Below the pieces are notes generated by a model, which saw only the letters and a list, made by a program, of their open reading frames with translations, was not told where the DNA came from and did not search any database. 64,000 nucleotides of DNA from Brevibacillus sedimenti. Its GTDB lineage: Bacteria; Bacillota; Bacilli; Brevibacillales; Brevibacillaceae. The translations under genes and the position numbers were made by a program. The stretch lies in assembly GCF_020923495.1 (NCBI RefSeq), contig NZ_CP064048.1, forward strand, positions 1,476,001 to 1,540,000, given 5' to 3'. Shown in pieces: positions 1 through 9,839 of the stretch; position 1 is the first letter of the stretch; each line of letters starts with the position of its first letter.

Positions 1-1185
1 AAAGACCTCCTTCCTCGCCTGGGCGCGGGCGGACTCGTGCCGGCGCAGGACCGGCTGCTCCTGCGACACGTCCAGCACCATGACGTTGTGACCGCGCCGC
101 ACCAGCCGTTTGACTGCTTCTACTGCTGGCTCGTCCAGACGCGGGGTGACGATCAGGATCGTGTCACGGGTGACGCCGTGTTCCAACCGCCGCAATGCGG
201 CCGCCAGCGAAGTCGGCAGGTACTGATGCAGGCGGGCGAGTTGGGTCATGACCTGGATGTGGTGCGCCTTGCCGCTGCCGGGAGGGAGGTGGAACTGCTC
301 CCGGCCGCGCTGTTTCACGGTCAGGAACATGTCGCAGGACAGCGATTGGCGGCGGCAGAGAACCGAGAGCGCGGCAAGAGCGGAGATGACCCGCTCGTTC
401 GCCGGTTCATTGTTCCGCTGCAGCAGCGGTTCGTAGGACGGCAGAATGTGTCCCACCACCTTCCAGCTGGGGCGGGCGGTCGGCTCAAACAGCCGCGTCT
501 GCAGCGCGCCGGTTTTCGCGCTGGCTTTCCAGTGGATGTGCTTTAACCGGTCTCCCGGCACATAACCGCGCACGCCGCGAAAAAACGTGACATCCTCCTC
601 CCGGCGTCTGCGCGTGAGCTTGCCGCCGTCAGGCTCGATTGCCGCCGCCAACAGCGGAGGCAGCGCCAAGGGCAGCGGATAGACCAGGAGGGAAAACGAC
701 AGCGGGAGCGAAATCGGGTCCTGTTCCTCGCCAAACACAGAGAGCGTGTCCGCCTGGGCTTCCGTCAGCCACACCAGGCCGCGCTTGTGCGGGGTGATCG
801 TAAACGTGCGTTCCGCGCTTGTCCTCAGCGGCAGGTCCAAGCGGAAGCGAGCTGTACAGCGCTGTCTGTTTGCTGTCACCTCATCCGCTCCCTCGACTGT
901 CACGTGTTTGGGAAAGGACAGAGAGATCACCGTGCCGGGCAGCGGCAGCCAGGAGCGGTTGTGCAGCGTGAAACGGATGGTGACGGGCATCCCCTGCATC
1001 ACCCGGCGCAGGTCAGCATTCCACTCCAGCCGAACCCAGCGCGGCAGATTGGCCCGCCACCAGCGGTGAACCAGCGTCATGAAAAAGTAGAAGCCGCCAA
1101 ACAGCCAGAGAAAGCGGCTGCCCGAAAACAGGGCAAACAGCAGGCAGAGAAACCCCAAGACGTGATACACCTGTCTCGTGCTCAT
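1..1185 (-). CDS. DUF58 domain protein (3' end outside the window)
   Basis: The minus-strand frame is open from an ATG at 1185 to the left edge, 395 codons, with no stop, so the C-terminus is missing. Two hydrophobic segments lie in residues 6-35, then an extracytoplasmic beta-rich stretch, another hydrophobic stretch near residues 145-170, and the DUF58 signature PGDRLKHIHWKASAKTG, which defines the family. DUF58 proteins are nearly always encoded next to a MoxR AAA ATPase and have a von Willebrand-like fold; their client is rarely known. The start lies 7 bases after the moxR stop, so the two genes form one operon. A transglutaminase-like gene often follows in this arrangement, but that would lie outside the window. 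The family call is firm; the role is unknown. Confidence 0.88.
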   Translation of the reverse strand, partial: MSTRQVYHVLGFLCLLFALFSGSRFLWLFGGFYFFMTLVHRWWRANLPRWVRLEWNADLRRVMQGMPVTIRFTLHNRSWLPLPGTVISLSFPKHVTVEGADEVTANRQRCTARFRLDLPLRTSAERTFTITPHKRGLVWLTEAQADTLSVFGEEQDPISLPLSFSLLVYPLPLALPPLLAAAIEPDGGKLTRRRREEDVTFFRGVRGYVPGDRLKHIHWKASAKTGALQTRLFEPTARPSWKVVGHILPSYEPLLQRNNEPANERVISALAALSVLCRRQSLSCDMFLTVKQRGREQFHLPPGSGKAHHIQVMTQLARLHQYLPTSLAAALRRLEHGVTRDTILIVTPRLDEPAVEAVKRLVRRGHNVMVLDVSQEQPVLRRHESARAQARKEVF

Positions 1186-1192
1186 GTGTGGA

Positions 1193-2131
1193 TCACACGC
1201 CTTCTTCGACCGGAGCCGCCACGCTTTTGAGGATGTCGTCGATCACTTCCTGCTCCGTCACGTGCAGTTCCGCTTCCATTGACAGGCGGATGCGGTGGAC
1301 GGCCAAAGCGGGAAACACGGCTTTGACATCGTCAGGCAGGACGTAGGTGCGCCCGTCCAGGTAAGCGGACGCCTGCGCCGAGCGCAGCAGGGCGATCATG
1401 GCGCGGGGGCTGAGACCCGTTTCCACGGAGCGGTGGTGACGGGTGGCTGCCGTCAGATCGATGATGTACTCCTCCACGGCGGGGCTGACGTGCACCGCTG
1501 TCACGTCCCGCTGCATGGCAGCGATCTCGTCGACGGTGATCACCGGCTTCACCTGCTCCAGCGGTGAGCCTGTCCGGAACCGCCGCAGGATCTCCCGGGC
1601 GTCTTCCCTGCTGCCGTAGCCAAGCGACAGGCGGAACAAGAAGCGGTCCAGCTGCGCTTCCGGAAGCGGATAGGTTCCCTCTGATTCGATCGGGTTTTGC
1701 GTGGCGATCACCAACAGCGTCGGCGGCAGGGGGAGTGTCACCCCTTCGATGGTTACCTGCCGTTCTTCCATGCATTCCAACAGGCCGGATTGCGTTCGCG
1801 GCGTGGCCCGGTTGATCTCGTCAGCCAGAAGCACGTCGGCGAATACCGGTCCCCGACGCAGCTCGAACTCGCCGGTCCGCTGGTTGAACACGTGCAGCCC
1901 GACCACGTCTGAAGGCAGCAGGTCAGCGGTAAACTGCACCCGGTTGTAGGTACCGCCGATCGCCTGGGCGAGCGTTTTGGCCAACACGGTCTTGCCCATG
2001 CCGGGCAGGTCCTCCAGGAGCACGTGGCCGCGGGCCAATAGAGCCGTCACAAGCAGCCGGATTTGCGGCGCCTTGCCGACAATGACGCGGTTGATGCTTT
2101 CCAGCAATGTGTCCAAAGGACGATGGATCAT
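1193..2131 (-). CDS. MoxR-family AAA+ ATPase
   Basis: This 312-residue protein has a Walker A motif (GMGKTVLAK, about residue 44), a Walker B motif (VLLADEINRA, about residue 100), a sensor-1 stretch (VIATQNPIE) and the C-terminal AAA lid typical of MoxR/RavA proteins. Such ATPases act as chaperones that mature or activate partner proteins, usually ones with a MIDAS/vWA domain, and the downstream DUF58 gene is the expected partner. AAAGGAGA sits 7 bases before the ATG. It is the first gene of the minus-strand pair and is divergent from the gene at 2321. The family is clear; the client process (cell envelope, stress or oxidoreductase maturation) cannot be told from sequence. Confidence 0.93.
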   Translation of the reverse strand: MIHRPLDTLLESINRVIVGKAPQIRLLVTALLARGHVLLEDLPGMGKTVLAKTLAQAIGGTYNRVQFTADLLPSDVVGLHVFNQRTGEFELRRGPVFADVLLADEINRATPRTQSGLLECMEERQVTIEGVTLPLPPTLLVIATQNPIESEGTYPLPEAQLDRFLFRLSLGYGSREDAREILRRFRTGSPLEQVKPVITVDEIAAMQRDVTAVHVSPAVEEYIIDLTAATRHHRSVETGLSPRAMIALLRSAQASAYLDGRTYVLPDDVKAVFPALAVHRIRLSMEAELHVTEQEVIDDILKSVAAPVEEGV

Positions 2132-2320
2132 GCGGACGTCTCCTTTATCGGAAAATAGGGCACCGGTAGTTCCAGTATGGAAGGTATTATACAGCGCGAC
2201 ACCTTATTTTGCCAAATCTTCATAAAATTTTTGGGGTTTGATAAAATCGCAGGGAAACGAGCGAGCCGAAAATCCCGACAAAACGTAATTCAATAAATAA
2301 TAGGTAAAGGGGCTGGTGCT

Positions 2321-2686
2321 TTGCGGATAAAGAAAGTGCTTTTCGTGGCTTTGGTCGTCTTGATTTTGATTGCTGCTCTTGTTGGCATCGTCGTGTACCA
2401 TTTCTTTTTCTCGATGTCCAATCTTCCAGAAGGGACATTCATCAAGGAATCGGCTTCGCCTTCAAATGAATACGTCATCAAACTATACCTTGTTGACGGC
2501 GGCGCTACTGTTTCTACAGCGATCAGGGGTGAACTGGTAACAAGTACAGGGGAAAAACGCAATATCTATTGGGAGTATCGCGTTGATACAGCATCTATTG
2601 AATGGAAGGACGATCACACTGTTGTTATTAACGGTCATTCGTTAAATCTTTTAAACAATGACGTGTATGACTGGCGAAGGCAATAG
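2321..2686 (+). CDS. DUF5412-type membrane-anchored protein
   Basis: This 121-residue protein has an N-terminal membrane segment (residues 5-30, rich in V, L and I) and an outside domain of about 90 residues. That domain carries a pattern typical of DUF5412 proteins of Bacillales: SPSNEYVIKLYLVDGGATV, then YWEYRVDTASIEWKDDHTVVING. The start is TTG: AAAGGGG lies 8 bases upstream and there is no in-frame ATG nearby. It is clearly more AT-rich than its neighbours and has no operon partner, which suggests later acquisition or weak constraint. Function is unknown; the family call is from memory of the pattern, not a search. Confidence 0.7.
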   Translation: MRIKKVLFVALVVLILIAALVGIVVYHFFFSMSNLPEGTFIKESASPSNEYVIKLYLVDGGATVSTAIRGELVTSTGEKRNIYWEYRVDTASIEWKDDHTVVINGHSLNLLNNDVYDWRRQ

Positions 2687-2756
2687 AGAGAAGGAGAATC
2701 CCGATATCACCATGATGTAATCTTGCGCCCGAATGTGGAAAATCCGGCGTCCTGCA

Positions 2757-2793
2757 ATAGAAAAACAGCGAAGGGGAACTCCCTTCGCTGTTT
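2757..2793 (-). terminator. Terminator shared by convergent metY and DUF5412 genes
   Basis: A 13-bp perfect stem (arms 2763-2775 and 2781-2793, AAACAGCGAAGGG) with a 5-base loop. Read on the minus strand it is followed by a T-run, so it mainly ends metY; on the plus strand the T-run is only TTT. Confidence 0.8.
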
Positions 2794-2873
2794 GATGCAA
2801 ACGAACGCGGACGCTCGCCATCCTTGGACGCTTTGCGCGCGACGGGCGCCCGTGCGTTGACCTGTCTCGTACC

Positions 2874-4265
<1,392 letters not shown>

Positions 4266-4286
4266 TCATTCCGAATCAAGCGGCCG

Positions 4287-4394
4287 TTTCATCTCTCAGA
4301 ATCCGGGATTCTGCAGGAATTGGCACCATGCAAGCAGGATGCTTGCCGGTTGCCGGGCTTCATTGGGCCTGTCCCTCCGCCGCTCTTGATGAAA
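4287..4394 (-). ncRNA. SAM-I (S-box) riboswitch aptamer upstream of metY
   Basis: On the minus strand the conserved S-box core is plain: ATCAAGAG..GGAGGGA, CCAATGAAGCCCGGCAACC, then GGTGCCAATTCC and GAGAGATGA. P1 can be formed by TTTCATC (4394-4288) with GATGAAA at the 3' end. The variable P3 arm is CAAGCATCCTGCTTG. It precedes a terminator and metY, the classic OFF switch when SAM binds. Confidence 0.96.
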
Positions 4395-4426
4395 TCGAAA
4401 GATTTTGCAAATTGTGCTTACTTGGT

Positions 4427-4455
4427 ATTATAGGGGGGCCGCCGGGTTTGGTCAA
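4427..4455 (-). promoter_or_regulatory. Sigma-A promoter for the metY leader
   Basis: Minus strand: -35 TTGACC (4455-4450), 17-base spacer, -10 TATAAT (4432-4427). It lies about 35 bases before the riboswitch. Confidence 0.85.
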
Positions 4456-4669
4456 TAAGAATTTCCGGGTAAGTCAAGGGGATTTGTTGTGATTGCGTTT
4501 CGTGTGATGGTGCCCGCCCAAAAAATTCCTTCTATATTTTTCCTGATTCTGACGAATTATTGAACACACGTCCGTGCAGGGAGGGTCATATACGAAAACA
4601 GCCGCCGGTATGGTATGATGGGTGACGGTATGGAATCCATATTTATGAAGATACAGGAGGCTTGTACAT

Positions 4670-4984
4670 ATGGCGGAACAAGGGGTAAAGGAAATCACGC
4701 CGCAGGAGCTGATGGAGAAGCTGGCTGCGGGAGAGAAGGTGCAGGTTATCGATGTGCGCGAGTTGGAGGAGTGGAATGCGGGCCACATCAAGCAAGCCAA
4801 ACTGATTCCGCTTGGCTTTTTGCCGCATCGCGTCGATGAGCTGGACAAGGAGACACCGGTCGTGCTGGTCTGCCGAAGCGGCGCCCGCAGTCACATGGCC
4901 ACCCAGTATTTGCAGGAATTGGGCTTCGATGCGGCCAACATGGTGGGCGGTATGCTCGCTTGGCCGGGAGAAACGGAAGCGTAA
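4670..4984 (+). CDS. Single-domain rhodanese-like protein
   Basis: A 104-residue single rhodanese domain. The active-site loop CRSGARS places the catalytic cysteine at residue 68, and the fold markers VIDVRELEEWNAGHI and MVGGMLAW are present. Six-residue loops of this kind bind persulfide or transfer sulfane sulfur; the physiological acceptor is unknown. An AGGAGG site precedes the ATG. The SCO1-type gene follows after 73 bases and may be co-transcribed. The family is firm; the substrate is not known. Confidence 0.9.
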   Translation: MAEQGVKEITPQELMEKLAAGEKVQVIDVRELEEWNAGHIKQAKLIPLGFLPHRVDELDKETPVVLVCRSGARSHMATQYLQELGFDAANMVGGMLAWPGETEA

Positions 4985-5057
4985 CGTATCGGTGCAGAGA
5001 TAAACGCGCGTGATCGCCATTTGGCAACAGCGCGATCAGGAAGAGGAGGCACGTGAT

Positions 5058-5672
5058 ATGAGCGAAGGCAAAGTGTCGTTCTGGCAGCGCTACTGGTTTG
5101 CCGTGCTGGCCGCCGTGCTGGGGATGCTCGTCGTCGGTGTATTCGGCTACCAGTACTGGCAAAAAAGTCAGATCCCCGTCATGAAGCAGATAAACGACTT
5201 TGCGCTGGATAACATCGACGGGTCCACATTTACCCTGTCCGGAACCAACGGCAAGGTTCGGCTGGTGGAGTTCATCTTTACCCACTGTCCGGATATCTGC
5301 CCGGCCACGACGTTTAACATGGCCAAGATGCAGGAACAGCTGAAGGCCAAAGGGCTGTTCAAAGACAAGGTGGCGTTTGTGACGATCACCTTTGACCCGG
5401 AGCGGGATACGCCGGACGTGCTCAAGGAGTACGCCGACAAGTTTGGTGCCGATCTGAGCGGCTGGTACTTCCTGCGCGGCGATCAAGCCACCGTGGAAAA
5501 AGTGACCAAGGACTTTGGCATCGCCGTGCTGAAACAGCCAGACGGTTCGTTTGCGCACACCGCCGTCATGTTCCTCGTCGACAAGGACGGCAACATGCGC
5601 CGCGTGTACGGGATGGCGTCCAAAATGGATATGGACAGCATGTTGAAAGACATTGAGCTGTTGGCTGATTAG
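5058..5672 (+). CDS. SCO1/SenC-type copper protein, cytochrome oxidase assembly
   Basis: A thioredoxin-fold membrane-anchored protein of 204 residues. A membrane anchor (residues 12-33) is followed by the copper-binding motif HCPDICP (Cys77 and Cys81) and the conserved His167 in SFAHTAV; all three copper ligands of the SCO family are present. Such proteins deliver copper to the CuA site of cytochrome c oxidase outside the membrane. The start at 5058 is chosen because GAGGAGG lies 10 bases upstream; the longer frame from 5010 has no ribosome site. An oxidase operon is not in this window. It faces the DUF3889 gene and shares a hairpin with it. Confidence 0.93.
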   Translation: MSEGKVSFWQRYWFAVLAAVLGMLVVGVFGYQYWQKSQIPVMKQINDFALDNIDGSTFTLSGTNGKVRLVEFIFTHCPDICPATTFNMAKMQEQLKAKGLFKDKVAFVTITFDPERDTPDVLKEYADKFGADLSGWYFLRGDQATVEKVTKDFGIAVLKQPDGSFAHTAVMFLVDKDGNMRRVYGMASKMDMDSMLKDIELLAD

Positions 5673-5716
5673 TCAGCCATTCGGGAGTGCTTCTGCCGGA
5701 AATCAATATTCGACAA

Positions 5717-5762
5717 AACCCGCCCAAGCCGGACCTGACGTGTTCAGTCCCGGGGCGGGTTC
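5717..5762. terminator. Hairpin between convergent sco and DUF3889 genes
   Basis: AACCCGCCC (5717-5725) pairs with GGGCGGGTT (5754-5762), with an inner CCGGACCTGA/TCAGTCC helix. On the minus strand TTTTG follows, so it is likely a bidirectional terminator. Confidence 0.65.
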
Positions 5763-5820
5763 ATCTGTTTCATGGACGGTTCCATTCAAACATCACGGGT
5801 CTCTTCGTCACATTGGCTGT

Positions 5821-6144
5821 TCAGCCGGTCTCTTCCAAACGGATGGCGATGACCTTCTCCGTCTGCTTGTCAAACTCGATCCGCACGATAACGGCCCACA
5901 TGCGTCTGCCCTCCCGGAGCAGCAGCTTGAACGTTTCTTCCCACGTAGCAGGCGTTTTGCTCGTCCGCCCGACATGCAGGTAGTCGACAATTTCCGCTTG
6001 CGGGTACGTTTTCATCGTGTGTTCGATCGCGAGCCGCCCCCATTTGGCGTAGGGAGGCTGCGCAGAGGCCGGCAGGGCGTGGAGGAGCAGCAGCACCGCC
6101 GCACATGCAGCTATCCAGCCCCGTCGGTGCAATCGGTCACGCAT
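5821..6144 (-). CDS. Secreted DUF3889 protein (YqzG-like)
   Basis: This is a 107-residue exported protein. A signal peptide (residues 1-28, ending LPASA before QPPYAKWG) precedes a small domain with PPYAKWGRLAI, YPQAEIVDYLHVGR and ATWEETFKLLLREG, the pattern of DUF3889 proteins of Bacillus such as YqzG. The minus frame stays open far upstream into antisense of RNase J, but only this C-terminal part has protein-like composition; the ATG at 6144 has a weak AGGTG site upstream. The function is unknown. It is convergent with the SCO gene. Confidence 0.75.
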   Translation of the reverse strand: MRDRLHRRGWIAACAAVLLLLHALPASAQPPYAKWGRLAIEHTMKTYPQAEIVDYLHVGRTSKTPATWEETFKLLLREGRRMWAVIVRIEFDKQTEKVIAIRLEETG

Positions 6145-6462
6145 CAGGGCGCACCTGCCTCTCCGTAGTAAATGTCCGCAGAAAATATCGCTTGAGCGGT
6201 AGTGTGCCCGATTACCGGCATCATACTCGCTGCAGCCAGGACCACCAAAGATGATAGATAGACCCTGCGCCCTTGCGGCAGATGGCGGTTCATGAGGGCT
6301 CTTTTTTTGCTGCCGGATTCTTTTCATGATCCGGTTGCAGAATGCGGGAAAATGGCAAGACTGGATGAAACGAAGGCGATCCGATGTGATACAATAAAAG
6401 GTGGCATGCATTGGTCGGGTTTCCAATAACACATGCACGAAATCTATTGGGAGGAACGAGTA

Positions 6463-8115
6463 TTGAGCGACGTAAAGATTTTCGCGATGGGCGGTCTCGG
6501 CGAAATCGGCAAAAACATGTACTGTGTCGAGTACGAAGACGAGATCATCATCATCGACTGCGGGGTCAAATTTCCCGAGAACGAGATGTTCGGCATTGAC
6601 CTGGTCATCCCGGACATCACCTATCTGATCGAGAATCAGCATAAGATCAAGGCGCTGCTGTTGACGCACGGACACGAGGACCATATCGGTGCCATTCCGT
6701 ATGTGTTGAAGCAGATCAAGGTGCCGATTTACGGCGGCCGCCTCACCCTGGGCCTGGTCAAGGCCAAGCTGGAAGAACACCGGATGCAGAACGAGGTAAA
6801 GCTGATCCCGATTTCGGAGGACACGGAGATTCCGTTCAAAAAGCTGAAAGCCACCTTTTTCCGCACCAACCACAGCATTCCCGATTCGTTCGGTATCGTT
6901 ATCCACACGCCGGAGGGCATGGTTATTCACACGGGCGACTTCAAGTTTGACCTGACGCCCGTCGGCCCCACTACGGAGTTCGGCAAAATCGCACGGATCG
7001 GCAGCAGCGGCGACGTGCTGGCACTGCTGTCGGACAGCACCAACAGCGAACGGTACGGATTTACCATGTCGGAGCGCACGGTGGGCGAAGGCATTCTCGA
7101 CGTGGTGAAAAAGGCGCGCGGTCGGATTATCCTGGCCACATTCGCGTCAAACGTGCACCGCCTGCAGCAGGTGGTGGACGCGGCCATGGAGTGCGACCGG
7201 AAAGTGGCGGTCATCGGCCGCAGCATGGAAAAAGTGTTTCAGATCGGACAAGAACTGGGTTACATCCAGATGCCGGAGGGCATGCTGATTGACGTCAAGC
7301 ACATCGACAACTACGCGGACAACCAGGTGTTGATCATCTGCACGGGCAGCCAGGGCGAGCCGATGGCAGCACTGACCCGCATCGCCTCCGGGTCCCACCG
7401 CTCGGTGCAGATTTATCCGGAGGACACGGTGATCATCTCCGCTTCGCCGATCCCGGGCAACACGGTAAACGTCAGCCGGACGATTGACAAGCTGTACCGG
7501 GCGGGAGCCAACGTGGTGCTGAGCCACGTATTTGACATCCACGCGTCCGGCCACGGCAGCAGCGAGGAACTGAAGCTGATGCTTAACTTTATCCGCCCCC
7601 GCTACTTTGTGCCGATCCACGGCGAGTACCGCATGCTGAAAATGCACGCCAGACTGGCGCAGCAGGTGGGCATCGAGGAGAGCAACATCTTCATCATGGA
7701 CAACGGCGATGTGCTCAACTGCACGCGGGAAAAAGCATGGCTGAGCAAAGTGCCCGCCGGAATTGTCCTGATCGACGGCAGCGGCGTGGGCGACGTCGGC
7801 AACATCGTGCTGCGCGACCGCAAGCACCTGGCGGAAGACGGCCTGATGGTGGTCGTGGTAAGCCTGGACATGAAAAACTTCAAGATCCTGACCGGCCCGG
7901 ACATCGTCAGCCGCGGCTTTGTCTACGTGCGCGGATCGGAATCGCTGATCCAGGAGGCCACCGTGCTCGTCCGCCAGAAGCTGCAGGAGGCGCTGGACAA
8001 GAAGATCAAGGAATGGTCCGAGCTGAAGTCGCAGATCAACGAAGTGATCAAGCCGTTCATTTATGAAAAAACCGGCCGCAATCCGATGATTTTGACCATC
8101 CTGATGGAAGTGTAG
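6463..8115 (+). CDS. rnjA: Ribonuclease J
   Basis: RNase J is an endonuclease and 5'-to-3' exonuclease of the metallo-beta-lactamase/beta-CASP family that matures and degrades mRNA and rRNA. The metal motif HGHEDHIGA (His69, His71, Asp73, His74), the further ligands HTGDFKFD, the beta-CASP stretch ATFASNVHRLQQ and the C-terminal domain are all present; 550 residues is the usual length. I choose TTG at 6463 because GGGAGG lies 8 bases before it; an ATG at 6433 would put that site inside the coding region. RnjA is preferred over RnjB from the adjoining motif style, but the paralogue cannot be settled here. It appears monocistronic. Confidence 0.93.
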   Translation: MSDVKIFAMGGLGEIGKNMYCVEYEDEIIIIDCGVKFPENEMFGIDLVIPDITYLIENQHKIKALLLTHGHEDHIGAIPYVLKQIKVPIYGGRLTLGLVKAKLEEHRMQNEVKLIPISEDTEIPFKKLKATFFRTNHSIPDSFGIVIHTPEGMVIHTGDFKFDLTPVGPTTEFGKIARIGSSGDVLALLSDSTNSERYGFTMSERTVGEGILDVVKKARGRIILATFASNVHRLQQVVDAAMECDRKVAVIGRSMEKVFQIGQELGYIQMPEGMLIDVKHIDNYADNQVLIICTGSQGEPMAALTRIASGSHRSVQIYPEDTVIISASPIPGNTVNVSRTIDKLYRAGANVVLSHVFDIHASGHGSSEELKLMLNFIRPRYFVPIHGEYRMLKMHARLAQQVGIEESNIFIMDNGDVLNCTREKAWLSKVPAGIVLIDGSGVGDVGNIVLRDRKHLAEDGLMVVVVSLDMKNFKILTGPDIVSRGFVYVRGSESLIQEATVLVRQKLQEALDKKIKEWSELKSQINEVIKPFIYEKTGRNPMILTILMEV

Positions 8116-8129
8116 GCGCGGCCAAACCG

Positions 8130-8167
8130 GTGAAAGTGTCGGAACCCATTCTCCAATGGGCTTTCAC
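8130..8167 (+). other. Nested hairpin in the rnjA-bacilliredoxin gap
   Basis: GTGAAAG (8130-8136) pairs with CTTTCAC (8161-8167), enclosing CCCATT/AATGGG (8145-8150, 8155-8160). No T-run follows, so it is a poor intrinsic terminator; a TATAAT at 8172 directly downstream may be the -10 of the next gene. Confidence 0.4.
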
Positions 8168-8219
8168 GGGATATAATTGATAACGAGCAAATGTACCGGA
8201 AAAAAGGAGAGAATGCCCC

Positions 8220-8651
8220 ATGATGTCCTACGAGGCATACATGAATCAAGTGATTCAACCGATGCGCGACGAGCTGACCCGCGTCGGCTTTACCGAACTG
8301 CGCACGGCGGAGGAAGTGGAAAAAACGCTGCCGAACCTGAAAGGCACCGCACTGATTGTGGTCAACTCCGTCTGCGGCTGCGCGGCCGGTCTGGCCCGTC
8401 CGGCCGTGGCTCACTCGCTCAACCATCCGAAAAAGCCGGATCACCTCTACACCGTCTTCGCCGGTCAGGACAAAGAGGCGACCGCCAAGGCGCGTGAGTA
8501 CTTTGAAGGCTATCCGCCGTCGTCGCCGTCGTTTGCCCTGATGAAGGACGGCAAACTGGTGACGATGATCGAGCGCCATCAGATCGAAAACAACGACCTG
8601 GTGACCATTTCCAAGCTGTTGACCGACGCGTACGATAAATATTGCGACTAA
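8220..8651 (+). CDS. Bacilliredoxin BrxA/BrxB family
   Basis: This 143-residue thiol protein (YphP/YqiW family) removes bacillithiol from bacillithiolated proteins during oxidative stress. The active site is Cys52-Gly53-Cys54 in NSVCGCAAG, the CGC redox motif of the family, and the thioredoxin-like fold is seen in HLYTVFAGQDKEAT and PPSSPSFALMKDGKLV. Two adjacent ATGs (8220 and 8223) follow an AAGGAGAG site; either may serve. It is a single gene with its own terminator. Which of the two B. subtilis paralogues it matches cannot be told here. Confidence 0.93.
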   Translation: MMSYEAYMNQVIQPMRDELTRVGFTELRTAEEVEKTLPNLKGTALIVVNSVCGCAAGLARPAVAHSLNHPKKPDHLYTVFAGQDKEATAKAREYFEGYPPSSPSFALMKDGKLVTMIERHQIENNDLVTISKLLTDAYDKYCD

Positions 8652-8665
8652 CATCGAACATGAGG

Positions 8666-8697
8666 CAAGACGCTCCGCTGCGGGCGTCTTGTTCTGC
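8666..8697 (+). terminator. Terminator after bacilliredoxin gene
   Basis: CAAGACGC (8666-8673) pairs with GCGTCTTG (8684-8691), followed by TTCTG; the T-run is weak. Confidence 0.7.
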
Positions 8698-8828
8698 GTG
8701 GTTGTAAAAACGAATTGCCACAGCCCGGCACCCCCATGGACCCGCCGCCAGGCTGCTTGCAAGCCGCTGCGGTGGGATGCGGTTCGCGGGGGAACGCCCG
8801 GGCGCATGTTGCGAAAGGATGACCAAGC

Positions 8829-9701
8829 ATGATTACCCGTTCATTTGGACGAGACCCTCATCAGGTCTCCCTGCTGGGCTTTGGCGCCCAGCGCATTGTG
8901 GATGAACACGGCTGCAGCGAGGAAAATGCGATTGCCATTGTCCGCCGCGCCGTGGAATTAGGCGTCAACTACTTTGATACGGCGCCCAGTTACAGCGACG
9001 GCCAGTCGGAGACGCGGCTGGGCAAGGGACTGAAAGGGCTGCGCGACAAGGTGTGGATCGCCACCAAAACCGGCGGTCGGACGCGTGATTTGGCCTGGCG
9101 CGATCTGGAAGCCAGCTTGAAGCGGCTCCAGACCGATTACGTCGACGAGTGGCGGGTGCACAACGTCATGCAGCCGCACGACTTTGAAGCCATTTTTGCC
9201 AAGGGCGGCGCCCTGGAAGCACTCGTCGAGGCTCGGGAACAGGGGCTGGTGCGCAAGCTGAGCATCAGCGGCCATACCGATCCCCGTTTGCTGGCGGAAG
9301 CCATTCGCCGCTTCCCGTTTGACAGCGCACTGGTCGCCCTGTCGGCGCTGGATCACTTTATCTACAGCTTTGCCCACGAATTCGTTCCGCTGGCGGTGGA
9401 AAAAGGCGTGGCTGTCATCGGGATGAAGGTGATGGCGCTGGGCCAACTGGCGCCGTGGACGGAACAGGCTCTGCGCTACACCTGGAGTCTGCCCGTGTCC
9501 ACCGCGATCCTCGGGGTCAGCAAGATGAGCGAACTGGAGGCGGATGTGGAGGCGGCAAACCGCTTTGTCCCAATGACCGACATCGAGCGGGTCGCCTTTT
9601 TCCAGGAGATCATTTCGCTCGTCCGTCCCGACGTGCTGCGCTGGAAGGCAAGCGAATGGATGTCCGGCGAGTGGTACCAGCTGCCGGAGCTGAAGTTTTA
9701 A
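8829..9701 (+). CDS. Aldo/keto reductase
   Basis: A 290-residue NAD(P)H-dependent oxidoreductase with an (alpha/beta)8 barrel. Seen: the catalytic Asp-Tyr pair in NYFDTAPSYSDGQSE, the lysine in VWIATKTGG, the C-terminal cofactor stretch STAILGVSKMSELEADV, and RLQTDYVDEWRVHNV. The usual catalytic-histidine region is RVHNV. Family members reduce diverse aldehydes and ketones, so the substrate is unknown. AAAGGATG precedes the ATG. It stands alone between two terminators and has no operon partner that would hint at a pathway. Confidence 0.9.
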   Translation: MITRSFGRDPHQVSLLGFGAQRIVDEHGCSEENAIAIVRRAVELGVNYFDTAPSYSDGQSETRLGKGLKGLRDKVWIATKTGGRTRDLAWRDLEASLKRLQTDYVDEWRVHNVMQPHDFEAIFAKGGALEALVEAREQGLVRKLSISGHTDPRLLAEAIRRFPFDSALVALSALDHFIYSFAHEFVPLAVEKGVAVIGMKVMALGQLAPWTEQALRYTWSLPVSTAILGVSKMSELEADVEAANRFVPMTDIERVAFFQEIISLVRPDVLRWKASEWMSGEWYQLPELKF

Positions 9702-9724
9702 CTGTGGAGATAACCGCGGAGACA

Positions 9725-9760
9725 AACGCTCTTTTCCAAAATGGAAAAGAGCGTTATTAT
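9725..9760 (+). terminator. Terminator after aldo/keto reductase
   Basis: A perfect 13-bp stem AACGCTCTTTTCC (9725-9737) with GGAAAAGAGCGTT (9743-9755), loop of 5, followed by ATTATTT. Confidence 0.85.
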
Positions 9761-9839
9761 TTGAATGAACTGGAATTTTATTGTACGTGCCTGAATACCC
9801 TTGGCAGTGAGACAAAATCCATAGAGCGGGGGAGACAGG

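Noticed and set aside
6145..6930. Minus-strand frame extending the DUF3889 gene to 369 codons
   Set aside because: The extra part is antisense to the start of rnjA and has no ribosome site; only the last 107 codons are protein-like.
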